Assembly: GCF_041146395.1 (NCBI RefSeq)
Contig: NC_090997.1
Coordinates: 30,979,501-31,043,500 of the forward strand
Source: Eulemur rufifrons
Lineage: Eukaryota > Chordata > Mammalia > Primates > Lemuridae
Length of the DNA: 64,000 nt
Reading direction: 5' to 3'
In this document: one piece after another, positions 11,879-24,400 of the stretch
Position numbering within the stretch: position 1 is the first letter of the stretch
Layout of the letters: every line of letters starts with the position of its first letter
Notes under the pieces: model-generated
What the model was told of the DNA's origin: nothing
Database searches by the model: none
The model's input: the letters and a program-made list of their open reading frames with translations, nothing else
Program-made: the position numbers and the translations under genes

Positions 11879-12695
11879 AATAAAATAGGGCACAGAAGCA
11901 CAGAGGTGACACATATTGCAAGCATCAGGTGCCAAGGACTTGAGGGGCATGGATGTGTGGGGAGGTGTGTATCTAGTGGAACACTTGGGACGGCAGGCAC
12001 AGGAGTGGGAAAGAGGAAGGTTGTATGTTGCTCAGAGAAATTACTCAGTGATGATATTCCCAAGAGCATCCACTGTTGGCTTCCTACCCAACAGCCATTT
12101 TTCTTCCTTTTCTTTTTTCTTGTACAGCTCATGTCTCACAACAAAAGCTCAAAGCTCACGTATAATCTTTCCTAGATTTTATTTCTGGGCTTAGCTGTCT
12201 GATTCTGGCAAAAGCCCATAGGGGAACATGTATGTGGCAGAGGAGAAAGAGGAGCAAGGTTCTGATAAAATACCTCTCTGATGAAAATACAAAAGAGAAA
12301 TATTCCTGAGAAGACTCCCTTTTCCCCTGATGATTTTGGATATTTTTGTATGAAGAATTGATGGTTGAAATGGTGGAAGCCAATTTATGACCATGACGAA
12401 AAGTCCAAGTGTATTATAGAATATATTGATAATAAAAAGTACAGAAAAACTAGAGTCCTATAAGCCTTGAACTGCTGAATTATCCAACTGCAGGACAACC
12501 TACATCAGTTCTTTCTAAGTTTGATTTTAAAATAAATTCCTCTTGTCCAAGCCTCTTCAGACTAGAGTTTCGCTCGTCCTGTGTGATACGCTCTCTCCAA
12601 TCATTCATTTTTTTCAACAAATAGTAATTAGATTTATCTAATGCCAGATCTCTTGCTTAATATTATTATACAAGTATAAGACATATGAACCCTAT
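11879..12695. other. Unrecognised non-coding sequence
   Basis: Overlapping open frames of up to 102 codons occur on both strands around 11867-12194. They conflict with one another and show no domain. The stretch 11900-12050 is G-rich. No gene is supported. Confidence 0.5.
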
Positions 12696-12699
12696 TATT

Positions 12700-12885
12700 A
12701 ATAGCATTTGTGATGATTTTCTTATTCACTCTTTACTTATGTGATTTCTCCCTACCATATTGTAAATAATTCAAAGTCAGAGATTGTTTCTTATTTATTT
12801 GTCCCCTCATACCTACACAACACCTGCTGAAGTTCCTTAAGTGCCAGATAAACTTGATTAATGTTTATTAAATTGTATTGAATGG
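12700..12885 (+). repeat. L2 LINE 3' end fragment
   Basis: 'catattgtaaataattcaaagtcagagattgt' followed by 'gtgccagataaacttgattaatgtttattaaattg' follows the L2 3' terminus. Confidence 0.6.
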
Positions 12886-14289
12886 CTTTGGATAATTGCA
12901 TCTTCCTTTCCCCATCTCTTACTGCTATGACTTCATATAACCTAAGATGATTAAACTTAGACTGAAAAACACATATTACATTAAGCATTAATTTTCTCAC
13001 CCTAATCTGAAGTGTAGTTAAAGAAAGCAATACAAAACAAGGCTTGAACAGTCTCGGACTCAATGAGAACAGATGTATTGCTCTCATTGAAAAGCATTCT
13101 GGCTAAGAATTGTGCTTTACTCAAATTAAATATGGACTCTTAAAAATAGGAAAATTAAAAAAAGTTTATTTTGAATTTACATTACTGATAAACTTTCCTT
13201 ATTGATACTGCTCATGAGAGTGTATTGTTGGGGGCAGGATGATGTCTTTATCTCATAAGTCAGCATTATTACCTAAGTACCATGACAGCTTTCTCCAAAG
13301 ACTGCTTGAAGATATTATTTTTTTCATTTGCTTCCACTCAGATTTTTCTCATCTACTTCAAAGTGAACATAAGAGCACTTTCCAGAATGAGCTGGTCTTC
13401 TCCCAACTCCAAAGTGAAGAATACAGTAATGCAGACTATAATATCATATGATTATCACAATTTTTCAATCTTTTTGAAGATCTGAATAAGGCAGAATCGA
13501 GCTCCTAATTCCATAGTTTTCGTATAGAGTTATTCATCTTCTCTTATTTCCTACAGGTTCCAAACCCCGTCTTCTGTGCCATGTCTTATGAAATTATTCT
13601 CAGGTTTCATCAGGTGCAGAACACTGAGAAAGTATGGCTTTAGTCTAATGACTGAAGTTTCAAAATGTTCCCTGGATTCTTACATATAATCTGAAATGCA
13701 GACACTCTAAGTAATTAGGCCTCAGCTCCCTCTAATGCATTTATTTCTTTTCATTATCCCTGAAATTCCTTCTGTACACTTCCTAACCTACTTTTAAGTT
13801 TCATCTCCTAGAAATGTTTTTTCATGATTAAGTATAATTTAAGGGATCCACACTAAAACAAATGGCTTTCTCTTATGTTCCATCAGCATTTTAACTGTAG
13901 CCATTCTCTTATGTATAGACCATAATTGATTTTTTAAATTTTTGTAGCTTATATTCTTACCTCAAGTATTAGCATAGTTGATTACAGCTAATAGATTGTT
14001 TAAAAAACAGGGATTAAAAACCTATTATATGCTATGTACCTGGCACGTGAAGCTGAACATAAATGAGCCCTGGCTCAACAGGTCCTTTTGGTTGGGGAGA
14101 AAAACGTGCAGGCAGACAAACCATGTCTAATCAGTCGCCAGACACACAGTAGATAGTTAATAAATGTTTAAGAAGGAATTTAAGGAGTGAGAAAAAGCTA
14201 TATTTGAGTATGCACATTTGTTCACCGATTCCAAGGATTTTACCTATATTCATTCCTTTAGTGATTTTATCCAGTCTCATGGTTTTAAA
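12886..14289. other. Non-coding sequence with probable degraded L2 pieces
   Basis: 13700-13860 and 14000-14190 contain phrases suggestive of L2 ('tattatatgctatgtacctggca', 'acacagtagatagttaataaatgttt') but they are too short and diverged for separate calls. The rest is unrecognised. Small open frames near 13239-13485 overlap in two frames and have no recognisable content. Confidence 0.4.
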
Positions 14290-15402
14290 TATTGTGTATA
14301 AACTGGTGACTCCTTAATTTATATCCCTAGCATTAACTACTCCAAATTTCTCTATCTGATTTCCGCATGGATATCTCCTCTTTGGTAGCTAATATGCTTC
14401 ATAAACTTAGCTTTCCAAATTCCTTAACTTTTCCCCCAAACCTACAACTCATACATTCTTCCCTATCTCAGTAAAAGGCAACTCCATCTTTCAAGTGAAC
14501 CAAGCCAAAAACCGTGACTCCTTTTTCTTTCACACCTCACATCAAATTCTTTAGTAAATACTATCAGCTCTGCCTTCAAACTGTATCCAGAATTTAATCA
14601 CTTCTTGTCGCTTCCACTGCTGTCATCACAACCCAACTTTCCATGGTCAGTGGTCTAAATTCTAAACCTTAAATTACTGAAATAGGTTCCTAAGTGTTCT
14701 GACTAGTCTTTCTGCTTCCACCTTTTCCCATGCAGTCTATTATCAACATATGAGCCAGAGTGATCTGCTGAGACAGAAATTGAACCATATCGTTCCCTCT
14801 GTTCAACACTTTTCCATGACCTCTCATCCCATGCAGAGACAAACCCACATTTCTTGCAATGGGTTGCAAGGCCCTTCTTGAGCTCTCCCTTCCCCAGTTT
14901 CCTCTCTGACCTCATCTACTATTTGCCCCTAACTCACTCCACTGAAGCCACACAGGTCTCATTGGTTTTCCTCCAACATGACAGGCACTCTCTCATCTCA
15001 GGAACTTTACATTTGCTCATATCTAATTATGTCATTCTCCTATCTCAGCCACAAACTGCATTCCTCACCTCTATCAGGACTTTGCTCAAATGTTATATTT
15101 CAATGCCCAGCTCCTAACCATTGTATTTAATATTGCACCTTCTCCACCACCACCAAACTCTCTCTGATCTTTCCCTGTTGTATGGTATGCTATTTTCTTC
15201 TTATTGTCCAGAGTAGCTATTTATGTTTTTCAAGTATTTCTTTTTAGGCTGCTTCTTCCCCCTACTATAATGTTAGCTGCAAATTAACAATTTTTGTCTG
15301 TTGGTCTGTTTGTTTTTTCTTCCAGTGCTACCTTTGTAATATATGGAATGTTTCCAGGCATATAATAATCTTTTATTAAATATTTGTTGAATGAATGAAT
15401 GT
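14290..15402 (+). repeat. L2 LINE, about 1.1 kb 3' segment
   Basis: A long collinear match to the L2 3' region: 'ctatctcagtaaaaggcaactccatc', 'aaccgtgactcc', 'gagccagagtgatctgctga', 'catgacctctcatccc', 'caaggcccttcttgagctctccc', 'gaactttacatttgctcat', 'gctcaaatgttatatttca', ending in 'aatatttgttgaatgaatgaatg'. The upstream part corresponds to the end of the L2 ORF but is full of stops. It is the longest ancient LINE in the window. Confidence 0.85.
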
Positions 15403-15559
15403 GTGTATATCTCTGCCAGACTGAGGGATAGTTTCATAAAGACAGTTACCTCTGATTTAGTTTGATGGAAGAGGCCTTGAGATTCAAGAGGGCCTAGGAA
15501 CTCAAGGAACTGTATGCTGTGTTCTGGGAGACAACGAGGCCCATTAGCTTAATATACCA
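15403..15559. other. Short unrecognised interval
   Basis: Lies between the L2 and the next MIR, and I see nothing in it. Confidence 0.4.
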
Positions 15560-15800
15560 AAGTCTATAGTCAAACTCATATCAAATCTTAGCTTTACCAG
15601 TTACTAGCAATGTGGTCTCATGCAAGTTACTTTATCTTTGGAAACTTATTTTCCTCAATTGTAAAACAGGAATAGCAACAGCATCAATCTCACAGGAGTT
15701 GGTTAGGAGACTCTCCTAAGATATTACGTAGAGAGTGGTTATAATAAAGCCTGATATGTAGTCTGCACTCAACAAGTAGTATCTACCATTTCTTTTATAG
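15560..15800 (+). repeat. MIR SINE
   Basis: MIR order is clear: 'agctttaccagttactagcaatgtgg', 'gcaagttactttatctttgg', 'ttcctcaattgtaaaacagga', and a terminal 'gcactcaacaagtagtat'. Confidence 0.78.
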
Positions 15801-16044
15801 TATTTATTACTAATAAATGAAATAATATGTATAACTTACCTAGCATAGTTTTTGGCAGCTAATAAGACATTCAGTGGCTGTTAAAGCTTCTTCAGTTGCA
15901 GCTGCAGCTGCTGAAATTGGTTTGGTTAGAATAGAAAATTCTTAGGAAGAAATAACACAAGATGAGGGAGCAAAGGTTAAAGACAAGAGCCATAGAAAGG
16001 GCTTAGCTTATAGCCTTAGCTAATGATTTTATACCTCATCATAT

Positions 16045-16190
16045 AAAGTAGTGTTTCTCAAACTTGAACATGCATCAGAATCACTTGGAGGACTTGTTAA
16101 AACTCTAACTGCTGGGCACCCCCTCCCAAAGTTTCCGATTCAGGAGGTCTGGAATAGATCCTCATAAATTTGCATTTTTAGCAAGTTCTA
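16045..16190 (+). repeat. MER5-like hAT MITE fragment
   Basis: 'agtgtttctcaaacttgaacatgcatcagaatcacttggaggacttgttaaaa' followed by 'ctgggcaccccctcccaaagtttccgattcaggaggtctgg' is typical of the MER5/Charlie group of short hAT-derived elements. The right inverted end appears lost at 16190. Confidence 0.7.
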
Positions 16191-16194
16191 GGTA

Positions 16195-16720
16195 TATTCA
16201 TTATCTATGGCTGCCTAACAAAACATCCAAAGCTGTACTGATTTAAAATAACAAACACGTATTATCTCAAAGTTTTTGTGGGTCAAGAACCCAGCTGCAG
16301 ATTGCAGTCAGGGTGTCAGCTAAGGCTGTAGTCTCATTTGAAGAACTGACTGGAAGAGGATCTGTTTCCAAAATCACTCATGAGGTTATTGGCAGGGTTC
16401 AGTTACTGTCCAGCTGTTGAACTGGAGTCTTGGTTCGTTGCTGGCTGTTAGCTGAAGACCTCCTCGGGTCTTTACCAGGTAGCCTCTCGGTAGGGCGACT
16501 CACAAGATGGCAGCTGGCTTCCCTCAGAAGGAGCAGGCAGCAGCGCAAGAGATAGCCTCCAAGGGAAAAGTCACGGACTTGTAACCTAATCTTGGAAGTG
16601 ACATCCCGTTATATCTGCCACATTCTATTTTGGCAGAAGCGAACCACTAAATCCAGCCCACACCCAATGAGAAAGGGTGAGATAAGGATGTGAATACCAG
16701 GAAGCAGAAATCATTGATGG
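16195..16720 (-). repeat. Ancient LTR-like repeat, antisense (MaLR/MLT1-like?)
   Basis: Starts 'attatctatggctgcctaacaaaa' and continues with 'tgtgggtcaagaaccc', 'cactcatgaggttattggcaggg', 'caagatggcagctggcttccc' and 'ccagcccacacccaatgag'. Many mammalian copies share this order. It most resembles an old LTR lying antisense, but the exact family is uncertain. Two overlapping minus-strand open frames at 16625-16844 fall in or beside it and are not genes. Confidence 0.5.
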
Positions 16721-16799
16721 CCAAGGTGACAGTGATGGTGCTGATGTGGGGACCATAACTTGACAACCACATGCTGTAAAGGATTTTAAGCAACTGTGT

Positions 16800-16905
16800 G
16801 GCATGGATAGATCTAGCATGGCCTGGTACTGAAAATGGAGGCAAGGCTAATTAGGAAGCTATTGCCGTAATCGACATGATGACTTTCAGGTTTAGATAAT
16901 TAATA
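16800..16905 (-). repeat. Short L2-like fragment, antisense
   Basis: 'ggcaaggctaattaggaagctattgccgtaatcgacatgatga' resembles the reversed L2 segment also seen near 27070. Short and diverged. Confidence 0.4.
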
Positions 16906-18595
16906 TCCTTTTATGTTTAGAAAATTAATACTCTTTTTAATCAACATTTTTAACAATCATACCTCCAATGTTTGACATAAACCTCATCTATAAATGATAT
17001 ATTTAAAAATAACTTTGAAGTTACGTAAAAACTAAATTCCATGAAGGGCTTCAGTACAATCTTGTCTCTTTATTTACAAATAAGCACCTATTTAGATAGA
17101 GAAAAGCTGCAGCCTGCCATAAAGATATTTTAGACTTGGCCACTAACTACATTCCATGCTGTTGGCAACTGATGGCTCTAAATGTGTAAGCATAGACAGT
17201 CAAACACCCCTCTGTATCTCTCTCTCCCTCCCTCTCTCAATCTGAACGCTTAGACCACCCAGCAAGTTAATAATATAATCGAGGACACAGTGACTTAAAG
17301 TTGCTGGGCGAATCGCCATAAAAATGGAGCAGCAGTTCATACAATGAAGGAAAATGATTTTAATTTAAAGGTAGAAGTAAATGACTTTAAAAGTGTAGGG
17401 AATTGTATAAAATAGGTAGACTTGGACATGCTTTTAATGGAATTATTTTTGCATGGGAATACATGGTGCTTTAATTATATTTTTCAGAAGCTTATCTGTC
17501 CAGTTGAGACCCTGTACCAAGAAGCTGTCTTCTTAGCCTAGAGGCAGCCTGCTTGACCTCGTCACCATTCCCACCCTGTCTCTGGGAGTTGGTGACATCC
17601 AGTTCCAAGAGCAGGTTTCGTATTTTTGGCCACAGCACCAGGAGGCAGCTTAGCCCAGCTGGAGATTTTGTTCCCTTGGCCTGCTTATTTGTCTGAGTCA
17701 ATTCACTTGTCTCAGCCTGCTCTTACCTCCTGGTTATTGATTTTGGCTGACATTTAGTTCAACATGTTATCAATTCTCTTAATCATCTCAAAGAGAGAGA
17801 AGGGAACAGAGATGCCCTACCCATTACCCATCACATCAGCCCAAGACAGCTTCAGGTCATTTGTTCCCTAGACAGGAGTGCAAGCTGAAATAAGTGTTTT
17901 CCTTACAACTACTTCAGCCACAGCAACAGCAATGGAAACGTTAGCTCATCCATCCAAACTCATACTGAATACCTGATTCTTTACTTTAATCAGGCAATTT
18001 TTCTCTACCTCTGTTGCAACCAGATGTCCCGCCTTCCCATGTTACCATGGGTTAAATGATTAATGCTCTACAAAATACAAATGGACATGATTCTGAAAAG
18101 GTTAGATACTACTCAGAAGACCCGGAAGAAGTGAAATCACACAAACCACACGGGAAAAAAAATTTAAAGGCAGAGAAATGCTGAATTTTCAGTTTGGCCT
18201 TACAAATGCTGGTCAGTTTCACTAGGGAATCGTAGATATAACAAACATCTTTGAAGTGACCTGAAGCCAGGTGAAATAGGAGGGACAGGCAGGTGCCAGT
18301 CACCAAGATTTCCTGAGGACAGATTAAGGAGCTGGTTGAATTGTAAATACTGCACAACCTTTTAAAGGAAGAAACCTTAGTTTCTGTAGTACTTAATTAA
18401 AAATAATTAAGCAACCAATACTTCATACAGAATTATCCTACATTAAGTCTATGGGAAAAATCCACTGATCATTTGAAAAAATTGACTGCTTTTTAAAAAT
18501 TTTCACATTGCATTCAGAGTAGCTTCTTCGGGTACTGCATCTAGTTTCAGCCATGACTTTCTCCTCAATTCCAGATCAGTATTTCTAAGTGTCTA
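16906..18595. other. Unique non-coding sequence with candidate constrained block
   Basis: No repeat family recognised. The block 17260-17480 contains a near-palindromic GGCGAATCGCC (two CpGs, unusual here) and AT-rich homeodomain-like words such as TTTAATTTAAA and TTTAATTATA. It could be a conserved non-coding element. Open frames at 17492-17701 and 18109-18357 (minus) have no recognised product. Confidence 0.4.
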
Positions 18596-18599
18596 CTGA

Positions 18600-18945
18600 G
18601 ACATCTTTCTTTCATATATGAGTCTGCTCCTCCTTAAGTATTCCCTGACTTTCTTAGAGGCAAAATCATCCATCTTGTGAGATCTTTGAAGGTGAAGTAT
18701 TGTCTAATTCAGCTTTGTGTCCCTGGTATTTTTTCCCAAGGTGAAAGGAGTCACCCTTCTCTTCCTCTGTTCGCATAGCTGCTCTTTTGATCATAATTAC
18801 TTGTCCATATGTGTATTTGTCATTGCCAGCTAATTTAAGGACTGCCTGTGGGTAGGATGTGGGTCACATTTATCTTCCTGCCCCCCTGAACCTAGCACAG
18901 TGCTGACACATGGCAGGCACTGAATATATTTCTTGAATGAAGGGA
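18600..18945 (+). repeat. L2 LINE 3' fragments
   Basis: 'aagtattccctgactttct', 'tgtgagatctttgaaggtgaagtattgtct', and later 'gcctgtgggtaggatgtgggtcac', 'cctagcacagtgctgacacatggcaggcactgaatatatttcttgaatga'. There seem to be two L2 3' ends in tandem, the second at about 18760-18945. Confidence 0.6.
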
Positions 18946-19299
18946 CAAGGGAAGACCAAAGGAAAGATGGGGCATATCAAACAAGTATTGCCGTATTTTG
19001 TCAAATTAAAAAGAAAATACTTTCAAAAGGAATAGTTTGATGACTAAAAACGTAGAATTGGAGGCAAGCAGATGTAATCACATACCCAGACATTGAAGTG
19101 ATTTCTTGAAGAATCTCAATAAATGAATGTATTACTTTGTAATTTGCAAACTTTAGGTTAGCATAGCATTCATCTCTGAGCAGGACCTTGTCATTAAAGG
19201 ATAAGAAGACAAGCATTAGCACTAGCCTAGAAGTCTATATCAGTGCATTTACTATAAGCACAGATAAGCGCTCAGAAGGGGTCACCAGGCAAGGGAAAA
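18946..19299. other. Unrecognised interval
   Basis: No repeat or gene recognised. A 73-codon minus-strand frame (19001-19222) has no recognisable product. Confidence 0.4.
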
Positions 19300-19450
19300 C
19301 TAAGGTATTTATTCCATTAGATAGGCGTTAATTGAGTACTTGTTGTGGGCAAGTTAGAAGAGAGAAAGATGAATAAAACATGGTCCCTGAACTCTGGAAA
19401 CTTTAATTTAAGGAGGAGACATAGCACTTACACAACTATAATTAAATAAG
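19300..19450 (-). repeat. L2 LINE 3' end, antisense
   Basis: 'gttaattgagtacttgttgtgggcaag' followed by 'gatgaataaaacatggtccctgaactctgg' is the reversed L2 3' terminus. Confidence 0.6.
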
Positions 19451-19454
19451 TTTC

Positions 19455-19585
19455 CATTGCCTCTCTTCTCTGTTAGTGTCGAAGTTTTGTAAAGGATGGG
19501 ATTTTTTATTCTTGTCAGCTAGCACAGTGCCCAGGACATACTAAGCGTTCCACAGGTCCTAGTAGAATGAATGGGTCCTGCGACA
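19455..19585 (+). repeat. L2 LINE 3' end, sense
   Basis: 'aaaggatgggattttttattcttgtcagctagcacagtgcccaggacatactaagcgttcc' and a terminal 'tagaatgaatggg' match the L2 3' end. It sits head to head with the preceding antisense copy. Confidence 0.6.
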
Positions 19586-19599
19586 AGTGGATAGTGGTC

Positions 19600-20345
19600 T
19601 TTCTGTCCTCCCTCCGGCCCTTATTCTGTCTGGACCCTTTACTCCTCACTCCAGCTCTCTTTCAGCCAGCCTTTTTTCACACTGCCACTAGAGGGATCTT
19701 TCTAAACCAAACCTGTTCCTATTTGAAATCCTTAACGTCATGCTAGACAATTAACAGTGAGTGGCCCTTCCGTTTGGAGACACAGAGGCTTTTGACAGTC
19801 TGACAAAGGCCTTAGAAAATCTCCGCACTTAAAATGCATCTACAACGCAAGATTTGTACCCAATTTCTATGTGTTTATAATCTCCCTAAAGCTCATTTCC
19901 TGAGCCCATTAGAGATCTAGGAACCCTAAGTTAAGGATCCCTGGATAATATCCAAGCTAGCGTGCAAGATACCTGTCACATCTGTGCCATCGTCTGACAC
20001 TATCCTCTCCCCCAGCAGCCATACCCCCAACCTCACTTTACACACCAGCAATACAAATTGGGTGGTTTGTGTCTCCAAATACACAATGCTCTTTTGGACT
20101 CCATGTATCTTCCTAAAGTTGATTCTCTGGTCTCCCATTTCCAAGCCCTTGTCTGATTGGTGAATCTTAGTCAGCCTTCAAAAACAAGTTTTCATTCTTC
20201 CTCCTCCAGGAAACCTCTCCAACAGGCCCTAAAAGAAGTCATCCCTTGTTTCCTTAGGTTATTTCTGGTTCTTTCACATACCTCTGGGGTTGCTTATCTT
20301 ATTGTATTAAAATTACCTTTACTCCCATGTCTCTTCTCTACACTC
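19600..20345 (+). repeat. L2 LINE, degraded, sense
   Basis: 'cactgccactagagggatctttctaaaccaaacctgttcc' at about 19680 and 'cagccttcaaaaacaagttttcattcttcctcctccaggaaacc' at about 20170 are L2 phrases in order. The middle, 19760-20140, is not recognisable and may hold another element. Confidence 0.55.
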
Positions 20346-20379
20346 TAGTAACATTACTAATAATAATGGTTAGTATCCC

Positions 20380-20540
20380 CTGAGAGCTCACAAATGTATG
20401 AGCACTGTTCTAACCACTTGTATGTATAAAACAATTTAAATTTCACACTCTATGAGGTAGATATTATTTTTATCTTATTTTATAGATGAAGAAACTAAGG
20501 TACAAGAGATTAAATGTTAATTATTTGAGAACTTTACCTG
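20380..20540 (-). repeat. MIR SINE, antisense
   Basis: 'ctatgaggtagatattatttttatcttattttatagatgaagaaactaaggtacaagagatta' is a reversed MIR core, preceded by 'cactgttctaaccacttg'. Confidence 0.65.
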
Positions 20541-20614
20541 AAAACGAGCTTGTTAAAATGAATTGAATTGAAATTCAGTATTAGAAATATTAGCACATTG
20601 CTAAAATAATACTT

Positions 20615-20765
20615 GTGATAACTACCATTCACTGAGCACCAACTAGTCTTACTGTGCACTGGCACTTGGAATTTTACATTACGTTATCACTAATATTAAC
20701 CACACTTCAGCAAGGCAGGTGTTAATTTCAACTGTGTTAACAATGGGGGAAGCAGACCCTCTGTT
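20615..20765 (-). repeat. MIR/L2-like fragment, antisense
   Basis: 'attcactgagcaccaactagtcttactgtgcactggcactt' and 'cagcaaggcaggtgtta' follow the reversed MIR pattern, at greater divergence. Confidence 0.45.
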
Positions 20766-21049
20766 TAATCCTTCAACACCATGGAAGCTTCCTATGCAAT
20801 CTGAATATTGAAGAGGGGAGCCTTGGGAAGACTCCTTAGAGGGGCTGGTCTATGGGTGAATATGATGAAAACAAAAGGTTTCATCATATTCAGCAGGTTT
20901 GTAGCTTGGGGAAAGTATGCAATGTGATAGAGGAATGACATCTAGGAACTTGGCCTCTCAGAAAGATCCTCACCATGAGTAAAATCTCGGTATGGTCCCA
21001 TAGTCTCACTCTGAGCTTTGTACATTTGCAAATTTGAATATTAGTGCTT
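20766..21049. other. Unrecognised interval
   Basis: No repeat recognised. A 'ttcatcatattcag' segment near 20880 mirrors 'gaatatgatgaaa' just before it, giving a short imperfect inverted repeat at about 20857-20892. Confidence 0.4.
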
Positions 21050-21069
21050 TTAAGGAACGTGAGTGTTTA

Positions 21070-21390
21070 TCAAAAAACAATGGTGATCTAGCACCTCTTG
21101 TATTATCCTTGATAGAGCTGGAGCCCCCCAAGCACCACATGTACTCACCATCAAATTGGTATCAACTGACCAACACTTATGTGCACATTTAGTAGTAACA
21201 TTCATTGGGGGTCAGGCAGGTGGGAGGAGGAGGAGGAGAAGGGTATATTCACACCTAGCAGGTGCGGTGTGCACTGTCTGGGGGATGGACATGCTTGAAG
21301 CTCTGACTCGGGGGGGGGGGGTGCAAAGGCAATATATGTAATTAAACATTTGTACCCCTGTAATATGCTGAAATAAAATTAATTAATTAG
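21070..21390 (+). mobile_element. 5'-truncated L1 (lemur-type) with clear target duplication
   Basis: Begins in the last part of ORF2 ('gatagagctggagcc...aagcaccacatgtactcacc'), continues through the G-rich 3' UTR and ends in an A/T-rich tail at 21370-21390. About 35 bp of ORF2 present in sibling copies is missing at about 21127, so the end of ORF2 is shifted. A run of 12 G lies at about 21310-21321. A 20-bp target duplication, 18 of 20 identical, lies at 21050-21069 and 21391-21410. Confidence 0.94.
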
Positions 21391-21410
21391 TTAAGGAACC
21401 TCAGTGTTTA

Positions 21411-24400
21411 GAAGATCCATTCAATTTAAATAAATTAACAAGAAACCAGTATATAAAAATTAGAGTGATACTTTATTAATTCATAATCCATTCACTGATA
21501 GGTACATTCACTCCCTGTTGTCAAAGCTATATAAAAAGTTACATTGTAATTAAAAGATTGCCAGGAGCACACAGAATCAGAGCTGTAGGAGTTGATGAGA
21601 CTTCATTTTCCAATAAATATTGAGTATATCTATGTGCTACTCATTGATATACGCACTGAGTAAATCAGCAGTAAATGAGAAAAAACAAAGATCCTACCCA
21701 CAGGTGTTATACACTGGGGTTGCATCATTAGATCTGGTAGCCCTATCAGTCCATCTAGTACCGTGGACTCTCAGTCAGTGTTTGTTTCCTGGTTTTCCCT
21801 TTTCTATTAATGCTTTATCCTTGAATTAAAAAAAAAAAATCTGCTTTAGATTTAAGAAATATTTTCCTTGGTGTTGTTCATTATAACAATTAGATTGTGT
21901 TCAAATCTTAATCGGATGCCATTTTATCCCTTTAAAAAGATTTTTTCATACCTTCTTTGTACTGCTGCATGTTTATTTAGAGTTTGACTCTCAGAGAGCA
22001 GGAAGCCTTACTTCCCTCTTCCCAAGTTCTTGGGCACTTTATTGCTGGTCCCATTGCATCATCTATAGAGAGCAGCTTGAGTAGAAGTATGCTTCTGTTA
22101 TGTTTGCAAATTGGCAAATAGATCGTTGTGTTTGTAGCCCACAGTACAAAGAGAAAATGGGCTGGAAATGAAACTTGGAGCCTAATCAGGAAAATTTTGA
22201 GGACCAGTATGAGGAGTATGAACTTTATTCTCCATTTGGTAGGAAGTCCTCAAAACTTTTAGAAAAAGAAGTGACATAATCAGATATGTATTTTTAGAAG
22301 GTACAGATTTCAAGACAAAAACTGAGATATACATAAAATAAACTTTCTCTTCCTAAAGCTCATCCTAATTTCTATTTCACACCTCCATTCCTCTAGTTTA
22401 TATGGTGTAGTCTCATTTGATTTAGGATCTTTTACTGCTTAATCTTGTATTTCCTCACCAGACATTTAAATTTAGGGATTTGGGTTTTTCTGGGTAGTTT
22501 TCTCACACCCATACTAAATAATGTCTTCCAGTATGACAAGATAATGCACTTCACCAGATATATTTGGGATACAAGAACAGAAAGGACATATGCCATATTT
22601 CTAAGAGACTCCAGAAAAATAACCAGACCCTGGGGTTCTCCTGCTCTCCAGCAGGATGCAGACACTGTATCACAGAAATAGCTGGTTAGCTGGTGTTGGG
22701 GCTGGGCAGAGGGTCTGAGCCAACCTCACGGAGGTCTTAGTTGCCAGTGCATGGGGCAGGGGTACTAGCATTGAGATGGTTAATGTTCTTAGGCAGCCTC
22801 AGTGAGTTTCCCATAGCAATGGATCTTTCCTGTGTGCTCAAGAACAGAGAAATAACTGAGAAGGGGATGGATTTGTTGTGACCTTGCCTTCCAGAATGAG
22901 GAACCAATGGATGTTCTGCTCATACTAAGTGATGGTTTAAGTCCCTGCAACTTTCATGCAGAATTGAAGATCCTATTAGAAATTAAGTTATAGAGAAGAT
23001 GTTTACATATTGTCATGACCTAACTATCCAGCCTGAAATTCTGACCTGCTGCATAGTTTAGAATCCAATACATTAAAAGAGCCAATGCCTATCAAGGAAA
23101 GTTGTTTAATCAATAGAAAGTTATAGTATGCCACCAAATAGGTGAGAATAGGGAAAATGCAGGGTTCTATTTCATCAGCTAAAATCCAGCTTTGGGCTAA
23201 TGTGACTGTAGTTACCTGAATAGTTGAGTGTGGAATTAAAGGCAAAATTCTAGCATGGAAAAACAAAATCTATGAAGAAACAACAAATAAAGTTAATTGA
23301 CTAGTTAATGTAGGGACATACTACTTACTCAAATATTTGCTAAGTACCTAAGTTAGAATGTTGATGGAGAATCAAAGGTTGCTTTAAAAGGAAAATATTC
23401 TCTAATAAACTAATGTTTTCTAAAACTAGTCCCCATTAAAACACTCCAAAAAATTTGCAGTAACATTTATCCCCACCAGTACAATCAAAGCTTTTTATTA
23501 GTCTCTCACTGAATATGACTCACATTAAATATCCAACTGAAAATTTATTTTAATGCAAATCAATTGCAAAGTAAAATTCCAAATTCTGCAAGATGTGATT
23601 TATTAAAGTTTCTGTATGTAGTGTTACTACTACATGTATGTAGAATTACTCATATCTACTGTATGTAGAATTATTCATATCATACGAAACCATTAACAGA
23701 ATGCCATTTTGTCCTCTCTTAATTTTTTGTTGGAAAAAATCACCATTTGATTCAGTCTACAGTTGTTCTAGGGATTGATGTATAGTTAAATTATAAACAA
23801 AATTGTTAAATACAAAATAAAGATATCATAAATATATTTGTTTTTTTTACAAACAACCCAATTTTTTGTTTTTGTTATTGTTGTTTTATACTATTTATCA
23901 TGAAAATCTGATATGTTTTGAAGGGATTCACTTTCACTTTCAGTGACTTTTTCCAACGATGTAACGAATATCCGCTATACTCAATAAAGCAGGTAGAAGT
24001 TTATGCAGGAAAAAAAGTTTCTCTATAGCCATCTTGTCTAGGGAAAAAAATATACCTTAAAAGGGAACAAACGATTAAGGGGAGGGAAACTACATTACAT
24101 TGATGGATGGATTGGAAAAAAAAAATGCTCACTTATCATAAACCCTTATTATACAATCTTACAACTGATTACTGGAAATGCAGTTTATTTTGAAATATGT
24201 AGCCCACATCTAGAAAGTATATAGGTCTTCACAGTATGCATGCTGTACTCAATGTAACTTCATCCTAGAGTTTACTTACCTATCCTTATTTTGCCAGTTT
24301 CTTTTATTCATCTTTAATTTATTTTGTCTTACAATGCAACTATCTCAAAGCACGTTAGTTACAAACTATGGTATAAATTAAATACAATAGGTATTAAGGG

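Noticed and set aside
11827..12194. Overlapping frames of 92-102 codons on both strands as genes
   Set aside because: They conflict across frames and strands, show no recognised domain, and start within or next to a MIR.
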